Of a stretch of DNA of 64,000 nucleotides, positions 53,396 to 62,376 are shown piece after piece. Within the stretch, counting starts at the first letter, position 1. Every line of letters starts with the position of its first letter. Origin of the DNA: Acidimicrobiia bacterium (GTDB taxonomy: Bacteria > Actinomycetota > Acidimicrobiia > Acidimicrobiales > Bin134); NCBI GenBank assembly GCA_022826705.1, contig JAJDUJ010000011.1, positions 186,001 to 250,000 on the forward strand, written 5' to 3'. The notes below the pieces were generated by a model that had not been told where the DNA came from, ran no database searches, and worked only from the letters and a program-made list of their open reading frames with translations. The translations under genes and the position numbers were made by a program.

Positions 53396-54520
53396 CTAGT
53401 ACCCCATCATCTTCGACAGGCAAACCCGGTGGTCGCCCGGTGTTCCGAATAACCCCCGGTTGACGGTGGCCCGCCGCAGATACAAATGCAGGTCGTGCTC
53501 GTAGGTGACCCCGATGCCGCCGTGCATCTGCACGCAATCGTGCATGAGCTCCACCGAGTAGTCGCCCACATACGCCTTGGCCACACTCACCATGCGAGCC
53601 TCGTCGGCGCCGTCGGCCAGGGCGTCGGCCGCCCCGTCCACCGCCGCCTGAGAGGCCTCCGACCACAGCTTCATGTCGGCGAAGCGGTGCTTGAGCGCCT
53701 GGTACGACGCCAAGGGCCGCCCGAAGGAGTAGCGGTCGAAGGCGTACTCCACTGTGAACTCCAGCACCCTGGCCGCCGACCCGGCGCTGTCGGCGCACTG
53801 GAGCACCGTCATCACCTGGCGCTGGCGCTCCACGTCAGCCTCGGCGACCGCCCCCGGCTCGCCCACCAGCGCGTCAGGTCCGACGGCCACTCCGTCGAGG
53901 CGCACCTCGGCGAAGCGCCGGCCCAAGTCGAGCGATTCCTGGGGGGTGATGGTCATTCTGTCGGTTTTGGAAGGCAGCAGGAACTGGGCCAAGCCGTCAG
54001 GGGTTCGAGCGGTGACCAGCAGGTGGTGGGCCTGGGCGCCGGCCTCCACCGCGGTCTTGGTGCCGGTGAGCACATAGCCGCCGTTGGCGGGCGCGGCCTC
54101 TGCCGCCACGTGGGAGGCGCTCCAATCGCCGCCGGGCTCGCAGAATGCCCACCCCAGCACCACCTCGCCGGCCAACACCCCTTCGAGCAGCGCCTGCTGA
54201 TCGGGTGAGCCCGACCGGCCCAGGGTGTCGGCCACCACGTTGGTGGGCATGAACGGCCCCGGCGTCACCCCCCGCCCCATCTCGTCGGCCACGATGGTCA
54301 AGTCCACAACCCGCCGCCCGGAGATGCTGCCGCCGCCCAGCGACTCGGGCACCATCAGCGACGTCCAACCCAGCTCAGCCGCCGCCTGCCACCAGCTCGG
54401 CGGGCAGCCGTCGGGCAGGTCATGCCACTCCCGCACCACGCTGATCGGAACCTCGGACTCGATGAACCGTCGTGCGGTTTCCCGGAAGAACTCCTGATCG
54501 TCGCTCAGATCGAAACGCAC
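53396..54520 (-). CDS. acyl-CoA dehydrogenase, copy 2
   Basis: 374 residues from GTG 54520 (VRFDLSDDQEFFRETARRFI), the normal family N-terminus; an upstream start would add 22 unlike residues. VLGWAFCEPGGDWSA replaces the more usual acidic FAD loop, and RYSFGRPLASYQALKHRFADMKLW and CVQMHGGIGVTYEHDLHLYLRRA are intact. The short spacing (eight bases) to copy 1 supports an operon. Which of the two carries the catalytic base cannot be settled by eye. Confidence 0.9.
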   Translation of the reverse strand: MRFDLSDDQEFFRETARRFIESEVPISVVREWHDLPDGCPPSWWQAAAELGWTSLMVPESLGGGSISGRRVVDLTIVADEMGRGVTPGPFMPTNVVADTLGRSGSPDQQALLEGVLAGEVVLGWAFCEPGGDWSASHVAAEAAPANGGYVLTGTKTAVEAGAQAHHLLVTARTPDGLAQFLLPSKTDRMTITPQESLDLGRRFAEVRLDGVAVGPDALVGEPGAVAEADVERQRQVMTVLQCADSAGSAARVLEFTVEYAFDRYSFGRPLASYQALKHRFADMKLWSEASQAAVDGAADALADGADEARMVSVAKAYVGDYSVELMHDCVQMHGGIGVTYEHDLHLYLRRATVNRGLFGTPGDHRVCLSKMMGY

Positions 54521-54614
54521 CGAGGCAATTCCACCACGACAGCGCCAGCCGGTCACATTGAGCGGCCTATTGGATCGTTTCCCCAACAGGGTGGCCGGTA
54601 CGATTAAGCGGTCC

Positions 54615-54688
54615 GGGGCTGTAGCTCAGCTGGCTAGAGCACCTGCTTTGCAAGCAGGGGGTCGTGGGTTCGAGTCCCATCAGCTCCA
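54615..54688 (+). tRNA. tRNA-Ala(TGC)
   Basis: Cloverleaf from GGGGCTG to CAGCTCC with discriminator A; CCA is not coded. Loop TTTGCAA gives anticodon TGC; the T-arm GGTTCGAGTCC is intact. It marks the left border of the lower-GC island. Confidence 0.96.
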
Positions 54689-55049
54689 CAACCAAACCAC
54701 GACCTGTCTCATGAGGCTTGACACGCGGCATTAGGTCCAGACCGCCACTTCAATCGTCGCCGAGGCGTTCTTGTATCCCACACATGATCGAACGGAACCG
54801 GACTACCTCTGGAGCCGAAGACAATCAGCGCGTTGCCTGGCCTCTGGTCCACCAAGGAACCGGCCATGTCGGCTAGACCTGAGGGATGATGGCTTGGTGT
54901 TTCACCGATAGTTGTCATACCCCTCCGATAGGGTCAACAGCAGGTGCCCTCGGACGGCCAGCGTCTGCTTCTTCCCCGGCCGACCCTCAGCAATTCCGCT
55001 GCGAAGTGCTCCTAACTCAGCAGCAATCACCAAACGGCCGGAGTAGTCC
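54689..55049. other. 361-base gap after tRNA-Ala
   Basis: No convincing gene. Two overlapping reverse frames of 49 and 69 codons (54902-55051 and 54709-54918) exist; the second has GGAGGGG just before its ATG, but neither resembles a known protein. The right end must hold the promoter of the methyltransferase operon. No copy of the tRNA 3' end was seen in the gap. Confidence 0.5.
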
Positions 55050-56291
55050 ATGAACACCACGCAACTCCTATTCGACGCTCCCGTCGCCACAAGCCACAAG
55101 ACCATAGCTAGACGGCTCGGAGTATTCGACGACAACCGGCGCAAGCCGATCCATCGTTGGTATCCGTTTGTCGAGGGCTACAGCGCAGATCTTGTTGCTT
55201 CTGCCCTAGGCGAGTTCCCCGAAGCTCAGGTAATCCTGGACCCATTCGGCGGGTCTGGGACCACGGCGCTGGCGGCAGCGGAGCATGGCTACGACTGCTA
55301 CTTCTCGGAGGTCAATCCCTACCTTGCTTGGGTCGCCGACGTGAAAGTCAACAAGGCAAGAGCCGCCGCGAGCTCGAATGCCTCAGCAGAACTCACATCC
55401 ATCGCTACGGCTTTCGTACGCGGGTCTGTACCACCTGTGGACTCGGAACATCCTTTAATCGAGGCTGACCGGCGACGCCGCTTCTTTCCCGACGGCGTTG
55501 CCGCTCATGCGCTCGGCGCGCTTCAGCTATGCGATGACTGCCGACCTGAAGTCCGCGACCTCGCCCGGCTTGCAGTCGCCACTTCGCTGATCCCAGCAAG
55601 CAACATGATTCGGCGAACCGATCTCCGCAAACGGCGCTCGGGAGATCCTGATCCGGCACCATTGCTCCCTCTGATCGCCAAACAGTTGAGGGACTTCGCT
55701 CACGACATCGAAACCGCCGGCCACACCATCGACGGGCAAGCGGTACGCGTCGGATCCGATGCGCGGTTACTCCCGGAACTCAATCCACTCGTCGACTTGA
55801 TTATTACGTCGCCGCCCTATCTTAACGGCACTAACTACTGCCGGAACACCAAGCTCGAGCTGCTTGCGCTTGGTTTTATCCCTGACGAACGAAATTTAAT
55901 GGACCTTCGTCTCGCGACCATTGCCGCTGGCATCAACAACATCTCGAAGAAGCGCGAGGATCCGACGGTTATGCCAGCGGTCGAGGAGATCGCATGTCGG
56001 CTCGACGAGGTTGCGTACGACCCGCGAATCCCAGCGATGATCCGCATGTACTTCTCTGACATGCGTCAGGTGGCGGCAGCCGTCAGGCGCAGCTCGCGGC
56101 CCGCTGCGACCTGGCTGCTCGACATCGGAGACAGCCGCTTCTGCGGCGTCCACGTGCCAACCCATGAACTGTTGGCTGCGGCCGCAGCTCTTGAAGGCTG
56201 GTTTGTCGAAGGCATCGAACCGCTTCGTTCGAGGCGATCTTACGATGGTTCAGAACTGGCACAGGTGCTTATCCGAATGAGGGCCGTGTGA
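55050..56291 (+). CDS. DNA methyltransferase (N4/N6 amino type), first of pair
   Basis: 413 residues from ATG 55050, GGAG seven bases upstream. DPFGGSGTT (64-72) is the AdoMet-binding motif and TSPPY (253-257) the catalytic motif of amino-methyltransferases acting on adenine N6 or cytosine N4. The region between (about 75-245) is unusually long and may hold target recognition. The TSPPY form is frequent in N4-cytosine enzymes, but the base cannot be settled. It starts the island operon; its stop overlaps the second methyltransferase start. Confidence 0.88.
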   Translation: MNTTQLLFDAPVATSHKTIARRLGVFDDNRRKPIHRWYPFVEGYSADLVASALGEFPEAQVILDPFGGSGTTALAAAEHGYDCYFSEVNPYLAWVADVKVNKARAAASSNASAELTSIATAFVRGSVPPVDSEHPLIEADRRRRFFPDGVAAHALGALQLCDDCRPEVRDLARLAVATSLIPASNMIRRTDLRKRRSGDPDPAPLLPLIAKQLRDFAHDIETAGHTIDGQAVRVGSDARLLPELNPLVDLIITSPPYLNGTNYCRNTKLELLALGFIPDERNLMDLRLATIAAGINNISKKREDPTVMPAVEEIACRLDEVAYDPRIPAMIRMYFSDMRQVAAAVRRSSRPAATWLLDIGDSRFCGVHVPTHELLAAAAALEGWFVEGIEPLRSRRSYDGSELAQVLIRMRAV

Positions 56292-57469
56292 TGAGCCAAC
56301 TGTCGATTCTTGACCCCATCGCTGTACCGAGTGGCGACCTCACTGAGCGTGCTCGTCGCTTCTGCGACCTCGCCCCTTACAGGAACGACCCGTTCGGCCG
56401 ACGGAACTGGGGTGGAGTCCTTCACTCGCTCTGCTCCTATCAGGGCAAGCTGAAGCCTTCGATCGCGAAGTTCCTCATCGAGTGGTTCACAAATCCGGGT
56501 GATCGCGTCCTCGATCCGATGGCCGGAGTAGGCACTATTCCTCTCGAAGCGCGACGCCAGGGGCGAGTCGGTGTCGGAAGTGACCTCAGTCCGCTCGCCG
56601 TATCCGTAACCAGGGCGAAACTTGAGCCGTTTGACCCGTCGGAGGTTGCGGATCTCGTAGCGGACCTGGATAAGCGAATTGCCGACGGCCCCGAGCTGTC
56701 AGAGCTGATCCAAATGGTCGACGTGGACTTCGGATTTAACGGCCCGATCCGGAGCTATTTTCAGGAGGACACCCTCCGGGAAATTCTCATCGTTCGGCAA
56801 GCTTTCGCAGACGAACTAGAGCCATCCCCCGCAAGGGACGTGGTGTTCTCAAGCCTGCTCCACATCCTGCACGGCAATCGGCCCTATGCCCTATCAAGAC
56901 GCTCACATCCGGTCACTCCGTTCGCGCCGTCTGGACCCTTCGAGTATCGGAGTGTCATCGAACGTCTCGAGACTCGCCTCGCCCGCGTGTTGCCGGAGCT
57001 TGAAAACTTGGCATCAGTTTCCCTCCATGGTGAGGCGTTCGAAGCGGATTGTCGCGAGGTGCCCGTCAGCTACCCCATCGATGCCGTTATCACTTCGCCA
57101 CCTTTCGCCAAGTCACTTCGATTCTGGTCCTCGAATTGGCTCCGATTGTGGTTCACGGGCTGGGACCGGCATGACTTTGAGGCTCAGCCGCAGCGCTACA
57201 TCGACGTACAGCAGCGATCCGGAATGGAGCCTTACCGGGAGCTGGCGAGAGCCATGCACGCATTACTCCGGCCGGACGGCCTATTCATCCTTCACCTCGG
57301 CGAGACCGCCAGGGTGAACATGGCTGCGTCGATCAGACCGGAGATCGATCCTTGGTTCGAAATCGAGTATGCCGGCCGTGAGAACGTCGAGGACACGGAG
57401 ACTCACGGACTCCGAGACAAGGGAGCGACTGTCGCCCACTGGTATGTGTTTGCTCGCCGTCGGCCCTGA
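56291..57469 (+). CDS. DNA methyltransferase (N4/N6 amino type), second of pair
   Basis: 392 residues; ATG 56291 overlaps the stop before it (TGATG), GTG 56288 is an alternative. DPMAGVGT (76-83) and TSPPF (269-273) keep the same motif order and spacing as the first protein, but the rest differs. A preceding segment (SYQGKLKPSIAKFLIEWF) is typical of site-specific methylases. Two enzymes side by side may each modify one strand of a non-palindromic site, as known for several type II systems; that is inference. Confidence 0.88.
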   Translation: MSQLSILDPIAVPSGDLTERARRFCDLAPYRNDPFGRRNWGGVLHSLCSYQGKLKPSIAKFLIEWFTNPGDRVLDPMAGVGTIPLEARRQGRVGVGSDLSPLAVSVTRAKLEPFDPSEVADLVADLDKRIADGPELSELIQMVDVDFGFNGPIRSYFQEDTLREILIVRQAFADELEPSPARDVVFSSLLHILHGNRPYALSRRSHPVTPFAPSGPFEYRSVIERLETRLARVLPELENLASVSLHGEAFEADCREVPVSYPIDAVITSPPFAKSLRFWSSNWLRLWFTGWDRHDFEAQPQRYIDVQQRSGMEPYRELARAMHALLRPDGLFILHLGETARVNMAASIRPEIDPWFEIEYAGRENVEDTETHGLRDKGATVAHWYVFARRRP

Positions 57470-57559
57470 GTGAGCAGGAACCCTCGCCCCTAGCCCGTGT
57501 CGCGTGGATTCGCACGGCAGTAACCTCGTCGCCGGAGCGAGGTCGGAGAATTAGGCCAG

Positions 57560-58552
57560 ATGCCACGACGAGATGCCTATACGAAAGTTGAGAAGACGGA
57601 TCAGATCCGGGCCGACCATGTCGCCGGGATGGGCGACGTCGCGTTCCGCGGGTTCAACTGCCTTAATGCCACCTGCACGCAGTGGATCGTTGTACGCAAT
57701 GACGAGATCGGTGACGCCTTCGACATCCCGTGCCAACTGTGCGGTTTCATTCACCGCAGCGGTGACGAGGTCACCTTTTACAACTTCATCCTGCGCGACC
57801 TTAAAGAGGATCGCGTCATCGAGGAAGGCGAGTTTGCCATTCTCGTCAACGACTACCTCGACGAGGCCCTACTCTTCAAGTACTGCATCATCTGCAATAC
57901 CCTCAAACCGCTCGATGCGTTCGATAGACACGCGGCTCGAAAGACTCAGCGGCAGAGCGAGTGCCGACTGTGCAAAAGGGTGTACAACTCGATCAAGAAC
58001 CAGACGCGAACCGCTGACCAACATCGCGAGGCTGCGCAGAAGCGGCGGTTGTACATCGAACTCGGTGGAGGGCAACGTCTCGACTCCGCCGTGGTTTTCG
58101 AGCGCTTCGGCGGAAACTGCTTCAAATGCGGGATCGATCTCACCCCAGTGGACATGTCCGGTGAGCGACACCTCGACCACACGCTTCCAGCCGTCTTCCT
58201 CTGGCCTCTCAACACCGAGAACGCCACTTTGCTGTGCAGGACGCACAATTCGGAAAAGGGGGGGAATTGGCCTAGTGAGTTCTACTCCGACGACGAACTG
58301 CGACGCCTCGCTGCGATGACCGGAATTGATTATGCAACACTCAAGGGCGAACCTCATTTCAATCCCAAAGCCATCGACCGACTTAGTAAGCCGGAAGAAG
58401 TCGACGCGCTCCTCACGAAATATGCGCCCTACATGGATGAGATCCTGCGAGTCCGAAACCGCCTACTGGATGCGAGCGGCCTCGATATCTTCGCCGTGTC
58501 AACTACCGTCTCCGAAGCTTGGGTCAAACGCGCTGATGAGGGTCGGAGTTAG
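57560..58552 (+). CDS. HNH endonuclease, likely restriction enzyme
   Basis: 330 residues. Zinc-type Cys pairs at the N-terminus (C34, C39, C58, C61 and C109, C112, C135, C138) are followed by the HNH core: C187-x2-C190, D206-H207, N221, C226 and H229-N230, with the typical RHLDHTLPAVFLWPLNTENATLLCRTHNSEKG run split by a strand. The helical end (EEVDALLTKYAPYMDEILRVRNRLL) may be a dimer part. It follows two methyltransferases by 90 bases, which suits the restriction part of the system. Confidence 0.87.
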   Translation: MPRRDAYTKVEKTDQIRADHVAGMGDVAFRGFNCLNATCTQWIVVRNDEIGDAFDIPCQLCGFIHRSGDEVTFYNFILRDLKEDRVIEEGEFAILVNDYLDEALLFKYCIICNTLKPLDAFDRHAARKTQRQSECRLCKRVYNSIKNQTRTADQHREAAQKRRLYIELGGGQRLDSAVVFERFGGNCFKCGIDLTPVDMSGERHLDHTLPAVFLWPLNTENATLLCRTHNSEKGGNWPSEFYSDDELRRLAAMTGIDYATLKGEPHFNPKAIDRLSKPEEVDALLTKYAPYMDEILRVRNRLLDASGLDIFAVSTTVSEAWVKRADEGRS

Positions 58553-58567
58553 ACACGCGGCGATGCC

Positions 58568-59857
58568 GTGAGTTTCGACAGCCTGAGAGGCCACGTCAGT
58601 CGACGACTTGAAGAGGCCGATAGAGGCGATCACGGCTGGTGGATCATTACTCGGGTTCACCTGAGTGCGGCCCGCCTCAAGTCCTTGGCCGTTTACCTAG
58701 CTGATGCAGGCTTCGATTCTCCCCGAGATCTCACCAAAGTTGATTACTTGGCACTCGCCCGCGCAGCCGAAGTTGCTTCGACAGATCCGGGTAGTCATCT
58801 GAGGCGGCACTTCCTTCTGGCAATGGACACACCTCTGCGGCTCGTAGAACGAGAGGACGGCCGCAGTTGGAGACGGATAATGCTCACCGCGAGGGGCCTG
58901 GCTCTCGCCAATGAACAAGACACCGCTGCGGTATTCGAGGATGCACTACGGGAAATTCGATTCTGCCGCGAACCGTGGTACACGCCGAAGAGAGCCGACG
59001 AGTACAGCGACTTCGACATCCATCCTTACGAGGCCTCTCTGCGTGTTATGCGCGACTCCGAAGGCTGGATCGACCGAGACGAGTACGAGTTGTTCGTCTC
59101 TCGACTCCGGAATGCGGATGAAATCCCTTGGGCCGTGGATTGCGTAGGTAAATTCCGCTTGCTCGAAGAGCGACACCGGAGCCTCCTCCTGGAGGACGTA
59201 CGCCACCAGCTCCCTTCAGACAAGACCTATCAAAACTGGCGAGACATGTCGCTGCACACCTTTTCGCTCTTCTCGCTGGGGACCTCAGCGCTGCGGGTTA
59301 ACCGAGAGCTGAGACTGCTCGACCGAGCGTTCCTCCAGCCAGCAGCTCCCAGGCCCACAAGAACACCAGTCGCCGACAAGACTCCGGGTATCCACTCATC
59401 GGAGCGCCTTCCGATGCCTCTCCGCCCTCCGCCAACTACACCTCCCGAGCTTGTGACACCTCCTGTGGCACCTATGGCAAACTCGGGCACCGATGCCGAG
59501 TTGCTCGTTGGCAAGATGCTCGAGGCCGACGGGTGGAGAGTTGTCTACTACTCGCATCGTCGCGGTTTCGGATTCGACATCTGGGCTCAGCGCGCCGAAC
59601 AAGCAGTCTTGATCGAGGTCAAGAGCGCTGTGAAGTCTGCATCGACGGTCACCCTCACCCGCCTCGAATACGAAGCTGCCCAGCAATACCCCGCCAACTA
59701 CATCCTTGCGATAGTTGAGAAACTCGGCACAAGTGCACCCGTCATCCACTACGTGTCCAACCCTACGGCAGTCCTGGCGATCAATGAGTCCGTCTCCACA
59801 GAATATCGCATCGCAAGAAGCAGCTGGGAACCAGCCGCAGCCTCGAAGTTGGCATAG
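58568..59857 (+). CDS. DUF3883 (PD-(D/E)XK-like) protein
   Basis: 429 residues from GTG 58568. The first 255 residues are unrecognised and mainly helical; a Pro-rich linker (260-305) leads to a DUF3883-type domain: E311, GFGFD with D337, and IEVK with E350 and K352. This is the layout of PD-(D/E)XK nucleases. It lies 15 bases after the HNH gene, so two different nuclease folds accompany two methyltransferases. The N-terminal part could bind DNA or sense the target. Confidence 0.82.
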   Translation: MSFDSLRGHVSRRLEEADRGDHGWWIITRVHLSAARLKSLAVYLADAGFDSPRDLTKVDYLALARAAEVASTDPGSHLRRHFLLAMDTPLRLVEREDGRSWRRIMLTARGLALANEQDTAAVFEDALREIRFCREPWYTPKRADEYSDFDIHPYEASLRVMRDSEGWIDRDEYELFVSRLRNADEIPWAVDCVGKFRLLEERHRSLLLEDVRHQLPSDKTYQNWRDMSLHTFSLFSLGTSALRVNRELRLLDRAFLQPAAPRPTRTPVADKTPGIHSSERLPMPLRPPPTTPPELVTPPVAPMANSGTDAELLVGKMLEADGWRVVYYSHRRGFGFDIWAQRAEQAVLIEVKSAVKSASTVTLTRLEYEAAQQYPANYILAIVEKLGTSAPVIHYVSNPTAVLAINESVSTEYRIARSSWEPAAASKLA

Positions 59858-60124
59858 GCGGGCTCGTCGGTCCCCGATACGTGGCGCCCGCCGCCGCAAA
59901 CTAATCGGACTCCCAAGCAGCGGCCATCGCAAGTCGAGCGGACAAATCCAGGCCATGTGACATTCGACACCCTGTTGACGAGGGAATACGTCCCAAGTTC
60001 AGCTTGACGAACTGGACTCCGCGAGTGCATTGAGCTGATGCGACCATAGAGTGGACGCAATTTAGCCGGGGCGTTGTACATGTGGCGTCGAGCGTTACAG
60101 AGTGGATTCTTGGTCCCTAAGCGG
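59858..60124. other. gap between convergent nuclease and XRE genes
   Basis: 267 bases with no recognisable gene, terminator or repeat. A reverse frame over this stretch continues into the nuclease gene and has no family character. Confidence 0.5.
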
Positions 60125-60547
60125 CTACTCCTCGTCCATGGGTTCGCTATGGCGGATGGCGTTGTAGATGTACTCCCAGCGACGAGTGGTTGATGGACGT
60201 TCACCTCTGAACTGAACAGAAGCAAGCATTCTGACATCCGCTTCGGGCAAGTCGCGCTCTCGGGCGAAATCGCTCAAACTAACCGGAATATCGCTGACAT
60301 CTACCTCATGCGTGAGAGTTCTGCCCAACAGGTCGGACATTAGTACCCCGAGAGCCTCTGCGATCGCGTACAACGTGTTGGCTGACGGACGACTGTGTTC
60401 GTCACCGTTCTCGAGCGTCCAAAGATAGCCCTTGCTAATGCCGGACTTATTTGCAAGTTGGCTCAAGCTCAGTCCTACATCCTCTCTGTACTTATGAATG
60501 CGCGCTCCAATCGCACTCGCCTGCGGTGCTCCTGAGTCTGGATTCAT
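60125..60547 (-). CDS. XRE-family transcriptional regulator
   Basis: 140 residues. HTH at about 12-66 (IGARIHKYREDVGLSLSQLANKSGISKGYLWTLENGDEHSRPSANTLYAIAEALGV). The rest (SLSDFARERDLPEADVRMLASVQFRGERPSTTRRWEYIYNAI) is the second helical part common in regulators paired with ImmA-type proteases. Its ATG overlaps the stop of the protease (ATGA). Confidence 0.9.
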   Translation of the reverse strand: MNPDSGAPQASAIGARIHKYREDVGLSLSQLANKSGISKGYLWTLENGDEHSRPSANTLYAIAEALGVLMSDLLGRTLTHEVDVSDIPVSLSDFARERDLPEADVRMLASVQFRGERPSTTRRWEYIYNAIRHSEPMDEE

Positions 60548-61398
60548 CGGTAGATGGCTATCACGCGTTTGTGGAGATTCCCCCGATTATCGCGGTATGG
60601 GTAAAGTTTGGCGGACACACTTACCTCCCTATTTTCGTTTTGTACGAATTCTGAAAGATTGGTCACGTCATCGACGACCTCGCCATTCAAGGTGGTGGCA
60701 AGGAGACCCGCTGGATCTGCTGACTTCCATTTGGGGATAAACGGCCAGTCACCATTGGGGAGTGCATATGACACCCTGAGCTGTGGCGCTGCTGTTGAGT
60801 CGTTTCGATCGGCTGGCTTGTTCATCTCCTCAAGCACGACCATCAAAGCGGGTTGGTCGGCGAGGTCGATCATCCGGTGAGTCGTGGCCTCAAGGCTGGC
60901 AGCATAGAGATTCGAGAGTTCTTCAGCACTGTGGACCGTAAGGCCATGGCTAGCTAGGTCCCGCGAAAAGCTCCCAGCTGGAAAGAGCAGTTCCGCAGCT
61001 GCCAGATCACACAATGCCTCGATATCAGCTTCACCGCCATGGGGAGCTTCTCCTGGGTTGCATCGGAATTGTGGTTGGTAGCGGAACCCGGGGAAGAAGG
61101 TGTGAGCAAGTTCGTGTGCCCACGTAAACCGGCGCCTGTGTGGACTGTCTATGTCTCGGAGCTTGATAGTGAGTTGCCCCTGTTCGTCTATAAGGCAGCC
61201 GGCCCAGGGAATGTCAGCCACCTCCACCACACCGATTCCCTGATAGGAGGTGACGAGGCCGAAGTCAACAGGCGCAGTCAGTTCCAGCTGCGAGGTGATC
61301 TCGCGTGCAATCCTCCGAACGTGCTCGGCATCGGAAACTTCCGGGGCCTCGACCCTGGATTGCTCAAGAAGGGAGAGCTGCTCCATCACTCCGTTCAT
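60544..61398 (-). CDS. ImmA/IrrE-type metallopeptidase
   Basis: 284 residues if ATG 61398 is used; ATG 61386 (GGAG close by) is also possible and the upstream in-frame part lacks family character. HELAH (95-99) in FTWAHELAHTFFPGF is the zinc site, and ADIEALCDLAAAELLFP supplies the third-ligand region. In known pairs (ImmA with ImmR, IrrE with DdrO) the protease cuts the XRE repressor after a signal such as DNA damage. Here it is cotranscribed with an XRE protein, so a similar switch is likely. The C-terminal 100 residues are unrecognised. Confidence 0.88.
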   Translation of the reverse strand: MNGVMEQLSLLEQSRVEAPEVSDAEHVRRIAREITSQLELTAPVDFGLVTSYQGIGVVEVADIPWAGCLIDEQGQLTIKLRDIDSPHRRRFTWAHELAHTFFPGFRYQPQFRCNPGEAPHGGEADIEALCDLAAAELLFPAGSFSRDLASHGLTVHSAEELSNLYAASLEATTHRMIDLADQPALMVVLEEMNKPADRNDSTAAPQLRVSYALPNGDWPFIPKWKSADPAGLLATTLNGEVVDDVTNLSEFVQNENREVSVSAKLYPYRDNRGNLHKRVIAIYR

Positions 61399-61443
61399 GA
61401 TAGCGGACGTTTGTTTGCAATCAGGAACAGCCGGGTCTATGCT

Positions 61444-61478
61444 GTTCTTGATACAGAACACTCGTATCTCATACGAGT
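61444..61478. promoter_or_regulatory. twin palindromes in the divergent ImmA / DUF3892 promoter
   Basis: GTTCT-N6-AGAAC (61444-61459) directly abuts ACTCGTAT-CTC-ATACGAGT (61460-61478); both are perfect inverted repeats. They lie 46 bases before the protease start and 24 before the DUF3892 start, where the XRE repressor would be expected to act. TTGATA within the first palindrome and ATACGA in the second are 17 bases apart and could be -35/-10 boxes. Confidence 0.6.
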
Positions 61479-61501
61479 ACGACGCGGCAAGGAGAAGAGC
61501 C

Positions 61502-61762
61502 TTGGCAGACAGAGCAGTGCGGCAAACCCGCAAAAATCGAGACGGTGACATCACCGCTCTCTGTAATCCCAATGATTGGTGGTCCCCAAGAGGCAAGTCG
61601 GATGTCATCTCCGATATCGAACTCGGCCATCACACTTACTACGTCCCATGGGTGGATGGCCGGACTGAGATCCGTGTGGTCAACGGCTTCCAAGGCAAGT
61701 ACCTCAGGACCGACCGAGACAACACATCACGCAACAACCTGGCAGACCTACCAGACTGCTAA
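61502..61762 (+). CDS. DUF3892-type small protein
   Basis: 86 residues from TTG 61502, chosen because GGAG stands seven bases upstream. The body (RKNRDGDITALCNPNDWWSPRGK; TYYVPWVDGRTEIRVVNGFQGKYLRTDRDNTSRNNLADLPDC) fits the DUF3892 domain, a small beta-rich protein of unknown role. It is divergent from the ImmA gene and 13 bases before the DUF2188 gene. Confidence 0.78.
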   Translation: MADRAVRQTRKNRDGDITALCNPNDWWSPRGKSDVISDIELGHHTYYVPWVDGRTEIRVVNGFQGKYLRTDRDNTSRNNLADLPDC

Positions 61763-61775
61763 GAGGAGAGGAATC

Positions 61776-62021
61776 GTGACGAGGAACAACAGACACGTGG
61801 TCCCAAACTCCGAAGGTGGCTGGGACGTGATAGCGCCGGGAGCTAGTCGTGCTAGCTCCCACCACGAAACACAAGCAGATGCAGAGCGGCGAGCCAAGGA
61901 GATCGTACGCAATGCGGGAGGAGGCGAAGTGAGAATCCACCGTCGTGACGGCCGCATCCGTGACAGCGACACTGTCGCCCCTGGCAATGACCCCTATCCG
62001 CCACGCGACGCTAAGCACTGA
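61776..62021 (+). CDS. DUF2188-type small protein
   Basis: 81 residues from GTG 61776 with AAGAGGAGAGGA upstream. HVVPNSEGGWDVIAPGASRASSHHETQADAERRAKEIVRNAGGGEVRIHRRDGRIRDSDTV is the DUF2188 pattern (strand, helix with AE..A..I, then IH..DG.I). Function unknown; common in phages, plasmids and islands. It ends the island. Confidence 0.82.
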   Translation: MTRNNRHVVPNSEGGWDVIAPGASRASSHHETQADAERRAKEIVRNAGGGEVRIHRRDGRIRDSDTVAPGNDPYPPRDAKH

Positions 62022-62163
62022 CTGGCGAATTAACTACCAGCAGCAGAATGAACGGAAGGAAATGTAGGAGGATATTCTGCCCTCTATTGGTTCGTAGACC
62101 GACCAAAGTCGTGATTTGACTTCCTCACAGTCGAGCCCGAAGCAAGAAAAATAGGTTGCCGCC

Positions 62164-62376
62164 ATGGCTACACGGACTGCCACCGTGCTGGTGGATCTCG
62201 GTGGGATCGGAGGGCCAGCCCAGCGCATCACAATTTGGGCCGACGACCCGGCCGCGGCCAACACCCCTGACGACCCCGACCGGGTAGTGTCGAGCGAAGA
62301 CCAGGTCGAGGTCGACGGACCGCTGGTGTTGCCGCCCCACAGCCACGTCACCCTGGTGATCCCCAGCTCACGATGA
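62164..62376 (+). CDS. small protein coupled to PhyH dioxygenase, unknown
   Basis: 70 residues. MATRTATVLVDLGGIGGPAQRITIWADDP at the start and VEVDGPLVLPPHSHVTLVIPS at the end suggest a small beta fold. No Cys or signal. Its stop overlaps the PhyH start (ATGA). I do not recognise it. Confidence 0.6.
   Translation: MATRTATVLVDLGGIGGPAQRITIWADDPAAANTPDDPDRVVSSEDQVEVDGPLVLPPHSHVTLVIPSSR

Noticed and set aside
54709..55051. Two small overlapping reverse frames after tRNA-Ala, the second with a good ribosome site
   Set aside because: No family resemblance, and the first would share its start codon bases with the divergent methyltransferase ATG, leaving no room for a promoter.
59749..60237. 162-codon reverse frame across the nuclease/XRE gap
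   Set aside because: It overlaps both neighbours, has no family character and no ribosome site.
61444..61459. LexA box
   Set aside because: Actinobacterial LexA boxes have GAAC-N4-GTTC; here the half-sites are in the opposite order (GTTCT-N6-AGAAC).
54681..62163. Integration (att) repeats of the tRNA-Ala 3' end at the right border of the island
   Set aside because: I looked for copies of the T-arm/acceptor end around 62.0-62.2 kb and in the gaps and found no match beyond a few bases; no integrase gene is present either.
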